This document shows positions 17,934 to 26,429 of a stretch of 64,000 nucleotides of DNA, piece after piece. The first letter of the stretch is position 1. Each line of letters opens with the position of its first letter. Both the position numbers and the translations under genes were made by a program. The notes beneath the pieces are model-generated. The model saw only the letters and a list, made by a program, of their open reading frames with translations, was not told where the DNA came from and searched no databases. The stretch is from Pseudaminobacter sp040049255 (GTDB taxonomy: Bacteria; Pseudomonadota; Alphaproteobacteria; Rhizobiales; Rhizobiaceae), in the NCBI RefSeq assembly GCF_040049255.1, contig NZ_JBDZDR010000011.1, positions 1 to 64,000 of the forward strand, given 5' to 3'.

Positions 17934-18704
17934 ATGCCCCCGCAAGACGATCTTGGCACGAGACCTCTGCGCTATCCGATCGTAAGGACAAGCTGCGTCC
18001 TGATCGGACTGGGGGTGCCGGGCGTCTTGTCACTGCTGCTGGCGCTCCCGGAAATGGCTGGCGTTCCCCGCTGGGCCTTGCTGATCAATCCCGCGATTCT
18101 TCTGGTTGCAATGGCCTTCATCGGCAGCTGGGCTGCGCCACGTTGCGGCTTGCGCTCCTTGGTGGCGGATCGATTGGCGGGCGTCGGCGGCAGGGCCTCC
18201 GGTCGCGACCTGCTCGCAACGCTCGCCATCGGTGGGTTGCTGGGCGTGTTCGGCTCATTGCTGGACCAGATGACGGCGCCGCTTTGGCAGGGCTCGTCGA
18301 CAATCCCGGCTCTGGGGTCGGCGTGGTCGCCGGCTGCACTGATCAGCGGTGTGCTTTACGGGGGCGTCGTGGAGGAAATCATGATGCGATGGGGCGTCAT
18401 GAGCCTGGCCGTGTGGGCGATCTGGCGTCTGGCAGCCCGCTCGAGCCCGCTCCCGCCGCGTTGGGCTCTGGTCATTGGCGCCATTGCCTCCGCCGTTCTG
18501 TTTGCTGCCGGCCATTTGCCGGCAGCCGCGCTCGCCAGCGACCTGACTTTGCCTCTCGTTCTCAGGATCCTGGGGCTCAACGCCGTGGTCGGGCTCGTCT
18601 TTGCATTCCTGTTTGCAAGCCGGAACCTGGAAAGTGCAATCGGCGCCCATATGGGCTTCCACGTAGGTGTGGCTGCCGCGGCGCTCTTCGTCTCCATTCT
18701 CTAA
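17934..18704 (+). CDS. CPBP family intramembrane metalloprotease
   Basis: Integral membrane protein of 256 residues with about seven hydrophobic segments. It has the three CPBP/Abi motifs: EEIMMRWG (about 147-154; two glutamates that activate water), FAAGHLP (about 187-193; catalytic His) and GAHMGFH near the C-terminus (metal-ligand His). Family members process CAAX proteins in eukaryotes; in bacteria some confer immunity to bacteriocins, but most have no assigned substrate. Confidence 0.85.
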   Translation: MPPQDDLGTRPLRYPIVRTSCVLIGLGVPGVLSLLLALPEMAGVPRWALLINPAILLVAMAFIGSWAAPRCGLRSLVADRLAGVGGRASGRDLLATLAIGGLLGVFGSLLDQMTAPLWQGSSTIPALGSAWSPAALISGVLYGGVVEEIMMRWGVMSLAVWAIWRLAARSSPLPPRWALVIGAIASAVLFAAGHLPAAALASDLTLPLVLRILGLNAVVGLVFAFLFASRNLESAIGAHMGFHVGVAAAALFVSIL

Positions 18705-18787
18705 GTCGCGTTCCGCTGGCCGCCGGTGCGTATTGCGCCCGCGGCACCCGTTCGTGAGCGGGATTACATCTGTGGTCGACAGTTCGC

Positions 18788-19006
18788 CTATTTGTTCCGG
18801 CGACGCCCGCGTGAACCTTGCCAGCCGGCAAGCATGTCAAAGGCTTCCAGCCCATCCGCTTCGCTATCAGCTTGCCTGATTTTTGTAGCTAGAAACAACG
18901 AGGTCGTCTTGGAGAACACCTTGTGCAGGTAGGAGTGCGCTGCTGAAGTGGTGTCTCCGTCTTCGACAGCCCCGAATGTTCGCGCTTGCTTCGCTACCCG
19001 TTGCAT
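18788..19006 (-). CDS. Small hypothetical protein
   Basis: A 72-residue frame with ATG preceded by AAGGGGAAG at 5-6 bases. It is hydrophilic and helical, with a basic C-terminal end (GSRGRRRNK); no family is recognised. It is the only credible gene between 18705 and 19305. The remaining 19007-19305 shows nothing beyond the upstream region of the next gene. Confidence 0.45.
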   Translation of the reverse strand: MQRVAKQARTFGAVEDGDTTSAAHSYLHKVFSKTTSLFLATKIRQADSEADGLEAFDMLAGWQGSRGRRRNK

Positions 19007-19305
19007 GTACTCTTCCCCTTGTTCTTTGCCGATTAATTCAGTTCTGGGCTGGCGGGAGACGACGGGTGTCGTCTTTCGTAGCTGTTCAGTACCTGGTGTG
19101 CCTCTTTGTTGACCTACCCAGATGATGGCCGCTGTCTTCAGCCGCAGTCCAAGACGGGTCAGTAAACTGGAGTGTTTTAAGAACAGTTTGAGACGGAAGG
19201 GGGTGGAAATGTCTGGAACATCCAGGAAGTTCTGCAGATAGCCGTTTCGTATGCTGGAGCGGTCGACGCAAGAGACTTCCCCAGCGCTATTTTCATGGAG
19301 GTCGG

Positions 19306-20229
19306 GTGGCCAACAACATAAGCCAAAAGCTGCGTCTCACCGCCGCCTTGCTCGGCGCGGTAACGCGAAAGGATCTGGCTGCCGCCTTTCGCCGGATCAA
19401 TCCAGCCTCCGCCTTCGACGTCGATCGGGCCGACAAGTGGCTGCAGGGGCGCGCAAAGCCGCGCCAGCTCAGCGTCTACGATGATTGGATGAAACTGCTC
19501 GAACTGCAGCAGCCGTCGGATTGGATCGCCGACTGCGATCTTGAGGATTTCATCGAGCAAATCTGTATCCGCCACGATCGGGACCGCGCGCTACTGGAGC
19601 GCCGCGCCGCGGCATTCGGCAAGGCGCCGCTGATCGGGCAGGACGACAAGGGTGCAACGATTGCCGGCCTGTATGTCTGCTACTCGCATAGCTGGTCGCC
19701 CTACACCTCAGGGCGGATGATGCGCAGCACCCTGCTGATCGAGCAGGAAAACGGACCACCGCGGCTGACGGCGACATATACTGAACATCTACCCACTGTT
19801 CTGCTGCAGCTGAAAGGACAGGTCATCGTCACCAGGCGAAGCGTGTTCATCCATGTCGGCGGCGCAGCCGACGATGCCCATTTCTTTTTCTGTCTGTTTC
19901 CATTCTCGCCGCCTGGAAGTGTACTGGGCGGGTACATGACCGGAATTCCGATTTTCGGGCCGGAATCGCAGCCTTCGGTCACTCGCATGGTGTTGGTGCG
20001 TATCAAGGAGCCTGAGAACCAGTCGAGCATCGAAGGTGCCTATTTGGAGCCGGCAGCGACCGTCTCAGAGGACCTCAGGAACTTCCGTGTGAACCTCGAC
20101 GACCCGGACGCGTCGAACGCTTACCTGAGCGCCTTCCTCAGTCCGGCAGCAGGCGGCACGGACAAGATCCCCAAGGACGATTTTCAGCGTCTGGTGGAGA
20201 CGTTCGATCGCGCGTGGCTTCGGAATTGA
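19306..20229 (+). CDS. Hypothetical cytoplasmic protein with helix-turn-helix-like N-terminus
   Basis: A 307-residue soluble protein starting at GTG with a clear GGAGG ribosome site. The first ~75 residues (LRLTAALLGAVTRKDLAAAF through DKWLQGRAKPR) resemble a short DNA-binding helix-turn-helix of the kind that reads a domain-wide repeat. The remaining ~200 residues are mixed strand and helix with no known motif, cysteine cluster or signal peptide. It may be a ligand-sensing regulator. Confidence 0.65.
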   Translation: MANNISQKLRLTAALLGAVTRKDLAAAFRRINPASAFDVDRADKWLQGRAKPRQLSVYDDWMKLLELQQPSDWIADCDLEDFIEQICIRHDRDRALLERRAAAFGKAPLIGQDDKGATIAGLYVCYSHSWSPYTSGRMMRSTLLIEQENGPPRLTATYTEHLPTVLLQLKGQVIVTRRSVFIHVGGAADDAHFFFCLFPFSPPGSVLGGYMTGIPIFGPESQPSVTRMVLVRIKEPENQSSIEGAYLEPAATVSEDLRNFRVNLDDPDASNAYLSAFLSPAAGGTDKIPKDDFQRLVETFDRAWLRN

Positions 20230-20242
20230 GGTTTTGGGCCGC

Positions 20243-20262
20243 CCGCCCACCAGAGTGGGCGG
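20243..20262. terminator. Hairpin between convergent genes
   Basis: CCGCCCAC-CAGA-GTGGGCGG, an 8-bp perfect stem with a 4-nt loop between two converging genes. There is no T-run, so termination strength is uncertain. Confidence 0.45.
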
Positions 20263-20280
20263 CCAATGTCTAAGCGCTTG

Positions 20281-20814
20281 TCAGGCCGGTATGCGCCGGT
20301 CGTACTCCTTCTTGAGACGGCTCCAGCCGTCCCAGAACGGTTCCGGTTTCTTGCCTGCCGCGCGGGCGGCCAGAATGTCGAGGTGCATGTGCCAACCGGC
20401 GCCGACCATCAGCGTCGTTGTGCGGTCCGGCAGGCGGCGATGGATGACCGTAAGCAGGACTTCATTGCCCTCCGGGGTCAGCTCGAAGGAAACGTCGCCG
20501 CTGCCTTCCCAGGCGAAGGCGAGCTTGCGGGGCGGGTCGAGTTCGGTGATCCGGCTCTGCATCCGCTGCTCTTGCGCGAAGCCGGCCGGCCGATGGCCGG
20601 GCGGGTCGGTCAGCTCGTCATTTCGCCAGACGAGTTCAAAGGGAGCGCCGACTTTCATCTCCATCTGGCCTGCCGCCAGCCACTGGCGGCGCAGGTCGCT
20701 GTCGGTGAGATATGCCCAGACGCGCTCGATGGGGCCAGGCAGAAGCCGATGGATCTTCAACGTGGCAGGCTCGGTCAGCACGCCATAGGCTTCCAGGGTT
20801 GCAAGTTCCGTCAT
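20281..20814 (-). CDS. SRPBCC (AHSA1-like) domain protein
   Basis: A 177-residue START-fold protein of the Hsp90-ATPase-activator-homologue type common in bacteria. The N-terminal strand KIHRLLPGPIERVWAYLTD and the central ITELDPPRKLAFAWEG and GNEVLLTVIHRRLP strands match the family, as does the final GWSRLKKEYDRRI helix. Its ATG overlaps the stop of the upstream ArsR gene by 4 bp, making a two-gene operon. ArsR-AHSA1 pairs are very frequent in alphaproteobacteria. The ligand is unknown. Confidence 0.88.
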   Translation of the reverse strand: MTELATLEAYGVLTEPATLKIHRLLPGPIERVWAYLTDSDLRRQWLAAGQMEMKVGAPFELVWRNDELTDPPGHRPAGFAQEQRMQSRITELDPPRKLAFAWEGSGDVSFELTPEGNEVLLTVIHRRLPDRTTTLMVGAGWHMHLDILAARAAGKKPEPFWDGWSRLKKEYDRRIPA

Positions 20815-21179
20815 TGATCGTCTCCTTTGTCACGGGCGGGGGATACGGGTGGGGCCTCCTTGCGGAGGAGCTGTTCCAGCACATCCAGACGTTCTGTCCA
20901 GAAGCGCTCGTAAACGCCCAACCATTGATGGGCGGTGGCGAGCGGTCCGGGGTCGAGCCGGCACAGATGGGTGCGGCCGCGGATTTCGCGGCGGATCAGC
21001 CCTGCGTTTTCCAGGACCTTGATGTGCTTCGAGGCGGCGGCAAGCGAGATTTCGAAAGGTGCCGCAAGCTGGGTCACCGTTCTCTCGCGACCAGCGAGAT
21101 CGCGAAGCATCCGCCGGCGCGTGGCGTCGCCAAGGGCGTGAAAGACGGAATCCAGCTGAGGTGCCTGTAATTCAACCAT
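20811..21179 (-). CDS. ArsR-family winged-helix repressor
   Basis: A 122-residue regulator. The recognition region is FEISLAAASKHIKVLENAGL (about 45-64) and the wing is IRREIRGRTHLCRL. DATRRRMLRDLAGRERTV at 14-31 is the usual ArsR start. I place the start at ATG 21179; the longer reading runs back through the operator. No metal-binding CxC motif is seen, so the signal is probably not a heavy metal. Two palindromes overlap and precede the start codon, which implies autorepression of the operon. Confidence 0.88.
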   Translation of the reverse strand: MVELQAPQLDSVFHALGDATRRRMLRDLAGRERTVTQLAAPFEISLAAASKHIKVLENAGLIRREIRGRTHLCRLDPGPLATAHQWLGVYERFWTERLDVLEQLLRKEAPPVSPARDKGDDQ

Positions 21180-21230
21180 GCGGTTGAATATAAAAGTGCG
21201 CCTTCGAAAGTCAACCACTTGGTTGAATAT
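21171..21230. promoter_or_regulatory. Tandem palindromic operator of the ArsR operon
   Basis: Two copies of a hyphenated palindrome: TTCAACC-ATGC-GGTTGAA at 21171-21188 and TCAACC-ACTT-GGTTGA at 21211-21226, each followed by ATAT or TAT. Their centres are 39 bp apart, close to four helical turns. The first spans the ATG of the regulator and the second lies upstream, where a promoter is expected. Confidence 0.8.
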
Positions 21231-21367
21231 GGACAAATACGAAGCGACATAGGTTGATTGGCGCCCCTTTCGCCGCAAGGCAGCAGCCGTTAAGGAGTGC
21301 TTCGTGAAGCTGAGCCCGACAACAAGCGCATGTCCGCTGGGGGCCTAACCTCCGGAGACCCCGGCAA

Positions 21368-21955
21368 ATGTTCACTCTCGCGGATGTCCACACATTCAGC
21401 CAGGAGATCAAGAAGAGCCGGTTCCTGGCGGTCGCGGGACCTGCATCCAGCGAGGCCGCGGCGAAGGAATTCATCGCCTCGCACTCGGAAGCGAATGCAA
21501 ACCACAATTGCTGGGCTTGGCGCATCGGGCAAAACTATCGTTTCAGTGATGACGGCGAACCTAGCGGCACGGCGGGCAAGCCGATCCTGCAGGCACTGGA
21601 CGGTCAATCCCTCGACCATGTCGCCGTAGTGGTCATGCGCTGGTTCGGAGGCGTCTTGCTGGGCACCGGCGGTCTTGTCCGGGCCTATGGCGGCACGGCT
21701 GCCTCGTGCCTCCGGTCTGCCGAGAAAATGCCCATAGTGGCCACGATCGAGGCAACGGTCATCTGCGGCTTTGCCGACCTCGCGATAGTTCAGGCAAGAC
21801 TTTCCTCGCTGCCGGGTATTCGAACCAACGCAGAGAGGTTCACCGCAACCGGCGCGGAGCTCGACCTGGCACTGCCCGAAGCCGACGTTTCCGCCATCAT
21901 GCGGATGATCGCCGATCTGACCAGCGGTCGTGCCACGATCTCGTTGCCGAGTTGA
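21368..21955 (+). CDS. yigZ: YigZ/IMPACT family protein
   Basis: A 195-residue two-domain protein. The N-terminal UPF0029/IMPACT domain carries the highly conserved DDGEPSGTAGKPIL (61-74) and RWFGGVLLGTGGLVRAYG (91-108). The C-terminal ~70 residues form the small DUF1949 ferredoxin-like domain. The family is linked to translation or ribosome-associated stress control, but the bacterial role is not settled. Length is normal. It is divergent from the ArsR operon. Confidence 0.9.
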   Translation: MFTLADVHTFSQEIKKSRFLAVAGPASSEAAAKEFIASHSEANANHNCWAWRIGQNYRFSDDGEPSGTAGKPILQALDGQSLDHVAVVVMRWFGGVLLGTGGLVRAYGGTAASCLRSAEKMPIVATIEATVICGFADLAIVQARLSSLPGIRTNAERFTATGAELDLALPEADVSAIMRMIADLTSGRATISLPS

Positions 21956-22044
21956 GGCCAGCGGCGCCGAGCCTTGCCCAGTGGCATTGACTCGATGTCT
22001 TTGCCGGGCAATGCAATCGGGCCAGATCGATCAGAGGGGATGAA

Positions 22045-22377
22045 ATGCGTGCTCTTCTTTTTTCCGGAGCCTTGTTTGCCGCCATGGCGTGTTCCGGTGC
22101 CGTTCAGGCCCAGGACGGCAGTTCCGACACCGTTGCCAGAGGAAAGGCGCTGGTCCTCAAATATTGTTCCGGGTGCCATGCGGTGGAACTCACCGGCGAC
22201 AGCCCGCATCCCAAGGCGCCCCCGTTTCGCACGCTTTCCGAGCGGTTCCCGATCGATGCTCTGGAAGAGACGTTTATCGGCACCATCGACACGGGGCATC
22301 CGGGCATGCCCGTCTTCAAGGCGACGCAGGATCAGATCGATTCCATCATCGCCTACATTGCAACGGTGATGGAGTAG
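22045..22377 (+). CDS. Periplasmic class I cytochrome c
   Basis: A 110-residue exported cytochrome. A signal peptide (1-22, ending AQA-QDG style) is followed by heme site CSGCH (41-45) and the distal ligand M88 in GHPGMPVF. A C-terminal helix IDSIIAYIATVME packs on the heme in this family. Mono-heme electron carrier; no oxidase or dehydrogenase partner is adjacent. GGGGATGAA precedes the ATG. Confidence 0.88.
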   Translation: MRALLFSGALFAAMACSGAVQAQDGSSDTVARGKALVLKYCSGCHAVELTGDSPHPKAPPFRTLSERFPIDALEETFIGTIDTGHPGMPVFKATQDQIDSIIAYIATVME

Positions 22378-22451
22378 GCGCCGGTGCGCGCAATCAGGCT
22401 TCTGTAGCCGAGGCGAAACCGGTCCACCGCGCCTTGGCGCAGTTGCCGCCT

Positions 22452-23081
22452 TCAGTTGCAGATGGTGGCCGCGGTAGCGGCTCTCAGTTCCTGTTCGGAA
22501 ACTCCATCCGCAAGCTCGATGATCTTCAAGCCGCCCTCGACGACATCGAGGACGCCGAGGTTGGTGATGATCCGGCTCACCACTCCCTTGCCCGTCAGTG
22601 GCAGGGTGCATTCCTTCAGGACCTTGGATTCGCCGGCCTTGTTGGTGTGCTCCATCACCACGACAACCCGCTTCACCCCGGCAACGAGATCCATCGCGCC
22701 GCCCATGCCCTTGACGAGCTTTCCAGGGATCATCCAGTTGGCCAAGTCTCCCTTTTCGGAAACCTCCATAGCGCCCAGGATCGCCATGGCGATCTTTCCG
22801 CCCCGGATCATCGCGAATGACTGCGCGCTGTCGAAATAGGCGGAATGCGGCAGCTCGGTCACCGTCTGCTTTCCGGCGTTGATCAGATCGGGGTCGACAT
22901 TGTCTTCGGTAGGGAAGGGGCCGATGCCAAGCATCCCGTTTTCGGATTGCAGCGTGACGGTCATCCCTTCGGGAATGTAGTTGGCAACGAGGGTAGGGAT
23001 GCCGATGCCAAGATTGACATACATTCCATCCTCGAGCTCCTTCGCAGCGCGTGCCGCCAGCTGATTACGGTCCCATGCCAT
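22452..23081 (-). CDS. 3-oxoacid CoA-transferase subunit B
   Basis: Beta subunit (209 aa) of a succinyl-CoA:3-oxoacid-type CoA-transferase. The catalytic glutamate E47 lies in SENGMLGIGPFP, and NLGIGIPTLVANY and GGAMDLVAG are family signatures. It follows the A subunit by 11 bp. Candidate substrates are acetoacetate or 3-oxoadipate (Sco/Pca type). The homogentisate genes nearby produce acetoacetate, so I favour acetoacetate. The protein is full length. Confidence 0.93.
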   Translation of the reverse strand: MAWDRNQLAARAAKELEDGMYVNLGIGIPTLVANYIPEGMTVTLQSENGMLGIGPFPTEDNVDPDLINAGKQTVTELPHSAYFDSAQSFAMIRGGKIAMAILGAMEVSEKGDLANWMIPGKLVKGMGGAMDLVAGVKRVVVVMEHTNKAGESKVLKECTLPLTGKGVVSRIITNLGVLDVVEGGLKIIELADGVSEQELRAATAATICN

Positions 23082-23092
23082 GGTCTTACCTC

Positions 23093-23788
23093 TTAGGCTG
23101 CGCGAGTGGTGCGTTGTTCGATGCGTTTTTCGTGCTCGCCGGTGATCAGGCGGTGCACATAGATGCCGGGCAGGTGGATGTGGTCCGGGTCGATCGACCC
23201 CACCGGAACGATTTCTTCCACTTCGGCGACACAGATCTTGCCGCAGGTGGCTGCCGGAATGTTGAAGTTACGGGCGGTCTTGCGGAAAACAAGATTGCCG
23301 GACGTGTCGGCTTTCCACGCCTTGACGATTGCCAGGTCAATGACCAGGCCGGTCTCGAGGATGTAGGTTTCGCCGTTGAACTCCTTGTGCTCCTTGCCTT
23401 CGGCAATCATCGTGCCCACACCCGTCTTGGTATAGAAACCGGGGATGCCCGCGCCGCCGGCCCGCATCCGCTCGGCCAGGGTGCCCTGCGGGTTGAACTC
23501 CAGTTCCAGCTCGCCTGACAGATACTGGCGCATGAATTCCGCATTCTCGCCGACATAGGAAGAAATCATCTTCCTGATCTGACGTGTGTGCAGGAGGATG
23601 CCGAGGCCAAAGTCGTCCACGCCGCAATTGTTCGAGGCGATGGTGAGGTTCCTGGTGCCTGACTGCTTGAGCTGCTCGATCAGCAGTTCCGGAATGCCGC
23701 AGAGGCCGAAGCCGCCGACGGCCAGCGACATTCCGTCAAACAACACGCCGTCCAGCGCTTCGGCGGCGGAGTTGAATACCTTGTTCAA
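23093..23788 (-). CDS. 3-oxoacid CoA-transferase subunit A
   Basis: Alpha subunit (231 aa). The family motif GGFGLCGIPE lies at 25-34, with NNCGVDDFGLG and ELEFNPQGTLAERMRAGGAG as in Sco/PcaI proteins. The start is a TTG with a good AGGAG site 8 bases upstream; no better ATG is in frame. It is first of the two-gene CoA-transferase unit and lies 137 bp downstream of the flavoprotein gene, so it may belong to the same long transcript. Confidence 0.93.
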   Translation of the reverse strand: MNKVFNSAAEALDGVLFDGMSLAVGGFGLCGIPELLIEQLKQSGTRNLTIASNNCGVDDFGLGILLHTRQIRKMISSYVGENAEFMRQYLSGELELEFNPQGTLAERMRAGGAGIPGFYTKTGVGTMIAEGKEHKEFNGETYILETGLVIDLAIVKAWKADTSGNLVFRKTARNFNIPAATCGKICVAEVEEIVPVGSIDPDHIHLPGIYVHRLITGEHEKRIEQRTTRAA

Positions 23789-23925
23789 ACGATATCTCCT
23801 TTATAGCCGCCCCATCCCGTTGTTCGCGGGATGGAACGTCTGGGATTGATGGACGCGAAAACTGAAGGTGCGGGCTGGCGGGCGCCGTGGCGTCGTGCCA
23901 GCTGGCGCCCTTTGCCGGGCGGTGG

Positions 23926-25641
23926 TCAGGCGGCAGCGGCCTTTGTGGCCGCGGTCTTGCCCACGACGTAGCCGAATGTCAGGGCAGGTCCCAGCGTGAT
24001 GCCGGCGCCGGGATAGGCACCCGCCATGATCGAGTTCATGTCGTTGCCGCAGGCAAAGAGCCCCTCGATCACGTTACCATCGCGATCGCGCACCTGGCCC
24101 GATCCATTCACCGAGAGCCCCATCGTGGTGCCGATGTCGCCGGGGTAGATCTCGATGGCGTAGAGCGTACCCTCGAGCGGCTTCAGGCACTGGTTCGGCC
24201 TGTGGTCCGGGTCCCCGAGCGCCGTCTGATAGGCAGTCGTGCCCTTGCCGAAGTCCGGGTCGGTCCCTTGTGCCGCGAACTGGTTGAAGCGATTGATCGT
24301 CGCCGCCAGCGTTCCCCCGTCGATTCCGCATGTTGCGCCCAGATCCGCCGCGTTCGAGCCGCGCTTGAGATAGCCCGATTTAAGATGCGGACCGATCCGC
24401 CCCGGGAAGCACGGGACGGCCCCCAGCCCGTAACGGCGCAAGGCGGAGTGATCGCAGATCAGGAATGCCGATTTCCGGCCCTCGTCCAGCAGCTTCGCGA
24501 TAAGGCCCTGCACGAAGTCGTGATAGCTTGCGGCCTCGTTGGTGAAGCGACGGCCATCGTGGCCAACCGCGATGATGCCTGGCTTTGCCCGATCCATGAA
24601 CAGGTGCGGGAAGGGCCGGTGAGAGCCATCGGGCTGCGGGATCAATGAGATCGGCGCCCAGGAGGCGGCGTCCGAGTTGGTGTCAACGAAGGCAGCCCCG
24701 ATCGCCTCGGCCGCGGATATCGCGCCACCAGTGCTTGCTGAGGGCGACATGCTGTAGTGGGGAAGACCACGGCGGACATGATCGAACGTTTCGGCCCGGC
24801 GCTTGGTGTCATGCGGAAAGCCACCACCGGCGAGAACCACCCCGTTGGTGACCGTGACCGTCCTCTCACCCTGCTTCGTACCCACGACAGCGGCCGTCAC
24901 ACGACCTGATGCGTCCCGCTCCAGCGAGATGAGTTCGTGTTCGGTCAGAAGCGGGATCTTCAGCGCGAACACCGTCTCGGCCAGACGGGCTGCGACGGCC
25001 GCGCCGAGGCTTAGCCGCGTATTGCGGCCGACCATGACCTTATCCTTGAAGTAGCGCAGAACCTGCTTGGTAGCATGCACGAACGAGGGCCACTGCCGCG
25101 TCATTCGCACAAAATGATAAAGGTCCATCCGGCCCAGTTGCATGCCGCCGAGAATAGTGAATTCCCTTATCGGCGGGCGCAAGCGGGCGAGGTCCTTCCC
25201 CAGCGCCTTGCCGTCATATTCCAGCGCATCCAACACGCGCCCCCCGAGCGCGGCGCCTTCCTCGTCAGGATGGTAATCAGGCGCGTAGGGGCGATGGGTC
25301 ATCTTCAACGCGGTCTTCTCGTTGAAAAAGCCGATGGCCTCGGGACCGTTCTCAAGAAAGGCGTCAACCAGTTCGGCGTTGAAGCGGTTGCCGGTTTCGA
25401 GTTCGATATAGCGGCGGGCGGCCTTGGGATCGTCTTTCATGCCGGCCGCGCGCATGATCGGGTTGTCCGGTACCCAGATCGCGCCGCCCGACACCGCGGT
25501 CGAGCCGCCAAAATATTCGGCCTTTTCGATGACGACCGGTCTCAACCCGGCGTGGGCTGCGCTGATCGCAGCCGCGAGGCCCGCCGCTCCAGACCCAACG
25601 ACCAGCAGATCGCAGCTTGCCGGAAGGGCTTCAGTCGACAT
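23926..25641 (-). CDS. FAD-dependent dehydrogenase, 3-ketosteroid-delta1-dehydrogenase-like
   Basis: A 571-residue flavoprotein of the fumarate-reductase/KstD superfamily. The FAD-binding Rossmann motif VVGSGAAGLAAA is near residue 14, and the KstD-type C-terminal signatures are IYPGDIGTTMGL and GAYPGAGITLGPALTFGYVVG. Family members remove hydrogens alpha,beta to a ring ketone or reduce enones. I use ATG 25641, which overlaps the upstream SDR stop by 11 bp; a longer TTG form has no ribosome site. No signal peptide is seen. With three SDRs and a TRAP importer it suggests stepwise oxidation of an alicyclic or partly reduced aromatic substrate. Whether steroids are involved cannot be told; no other steroid genes are present. 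Confidence 0.85.
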   Translation of the reverse strand: MSTEALPASCDLLVVGSGAAGLAAAISAAHAGLRPVVIEKAEYFGGSTAVSGGAIWVPDNPIMRAAGMKDDPKAARRYIELETGNRFNAELVDAFLENGPEAIGFFNEKTALKMTHRPYAPDYHPDEEGAALGGRVLDALEYDGKALGKDLARLRPPIREFTILGGMQLGRMDLYHFVRMTRQWPSFVHATKQVLRYFKDKVMVGRNTRLSLGAAVAARLAETVFALKIPLLTEHELISLERDASGRVTAAVVGTKQGERTVTVTNGVVLAGGGFPHDTKRRAETFDHVRRGLPHYSMSPSASTGGAISAAEAIGAAFVDTNSDAASWAPISLIPQPDGSHRPFPHLFMDRAKPGIIAVGHDGRRFTNEAASYHDFVQGLIAKLLDEGRKSAFLICDHSALRRYGLGAVPCFPGRIGPHLKSGYLKRGSNAADLGATCGIDGGTLAATINRFNQFAAQGTDPDFGKGTTAYQTALGDPDHRPNQCLKPLEGTLYAIEIYPGDIGTTMGLSVNGSGQVRDRDGNVIEGLFACGNDMNSIMAGAYPGAGITLGPALTFGYVVGKTAATKAAAA

Positions 25642-26419
25642 GGAGCGGCTCCGGTCTGGGGAAGCGGCCAATCGTCCAGCCGCCGTCGACGGCGAGGACC
25701 TGCCCCGTGATGAAGGAGGATTCGTCGGAGGCGAGGAAGCGCACTGCCCGTGCCACGTCTTCCGGCTTGCCGACGCGCGGCAGCGGGCACTGTTCGATCA
25801 TGATCTGGCGGCGCCAGGTTTCCGTCTTGATGCGTTCGGCGGTGAGCGGCGTTTCGATCAATCCGGGCGCCACGGCGTTGACGCGGATGCCTGAGGGACC
25901 GAAATCGGTGGCCATCTGGCGTGTCATGCCGATGACGGCCGCCTTCGACATCGAATAGCCTGCGCTGTTGAAGGCGCCGATCATTCCGAAGACCGAAGCC
26001 GTGTTCACGATGGCGCCGCCGCCCGACTTGATCATGCGCGCCACGCCCCAGCGCGACAGGCGGAAGACACCCAGGATGTTGATGTCGAAATAGCGCTGCA
26101 AATCCTCGTCGGAGGTGCCGATGGCATGGGCACCGCGCGCAACACCGGCGTTGTTGATCAGGATGTGGAGCGAAAGCCCGGCCCTTTCGAGGGCGGCGCC
26201 CACCAGATCCGGCAGGCCCGCATCGGTGACATCACCCTGAACCGGGATCACGCGGTCCGATTTCTCGGCGAGGGCTTTGATGCCGGCCGCTTCGCGATCG
26301 ACGGCCACGACGGTGGCCCCTGCGGACAGGAAGGCATAGGCTATCGTCTCGCCAATACCCTGTCCGGCGCCGGTGATGACGGCGGTCTTGCCCTGAAGGC
26401 TTGCGATTGGAAGATCCAT
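25631..26419 (-). CDS. Short-chain dehydrogenase/reductase (1)
   Basis: A 262-residue classical NAD(P)-dependent SDR. The cofactor motif is TGAGQGIG (16-23), NNAG is at 89-92, catalytic S142, Y155 and K159 (YSMSK) are present, and an SDR PG motif (AVAPGLIETP) follows. VAVDRE suggests NAD preference because an acid follows the second strand. It lies 10 bp after the next SDR and overlaps the flavoprotein gene, so the three are co-transcribed. Confidence 0.92.
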   Translation of the reverse strand: MDLPIASLQGKTAVITGAGQGIGETIAYAFLSAGATVVAVDREAAGIKALAEKSDRVIPVQGDVTDAGLPDLVGAALERAGLSLHILINNAGVARGAHAIGTSDEDLQRYFDINILGVFRLSRWGVARMIKSGGGAIVNTASVFGMIGAFNSAGYSMSKAAVIGMTRQMATDFGPSGIRVNAVAPGLIETPLTAERIKTETWRRQIMIEQCPLPRVGKPEDVARAVRFLASDESSFITGQVLAVDGGWTIGRFPRPEPLHVD

Positions 26420-26429
26420 TTCCTCCTCC

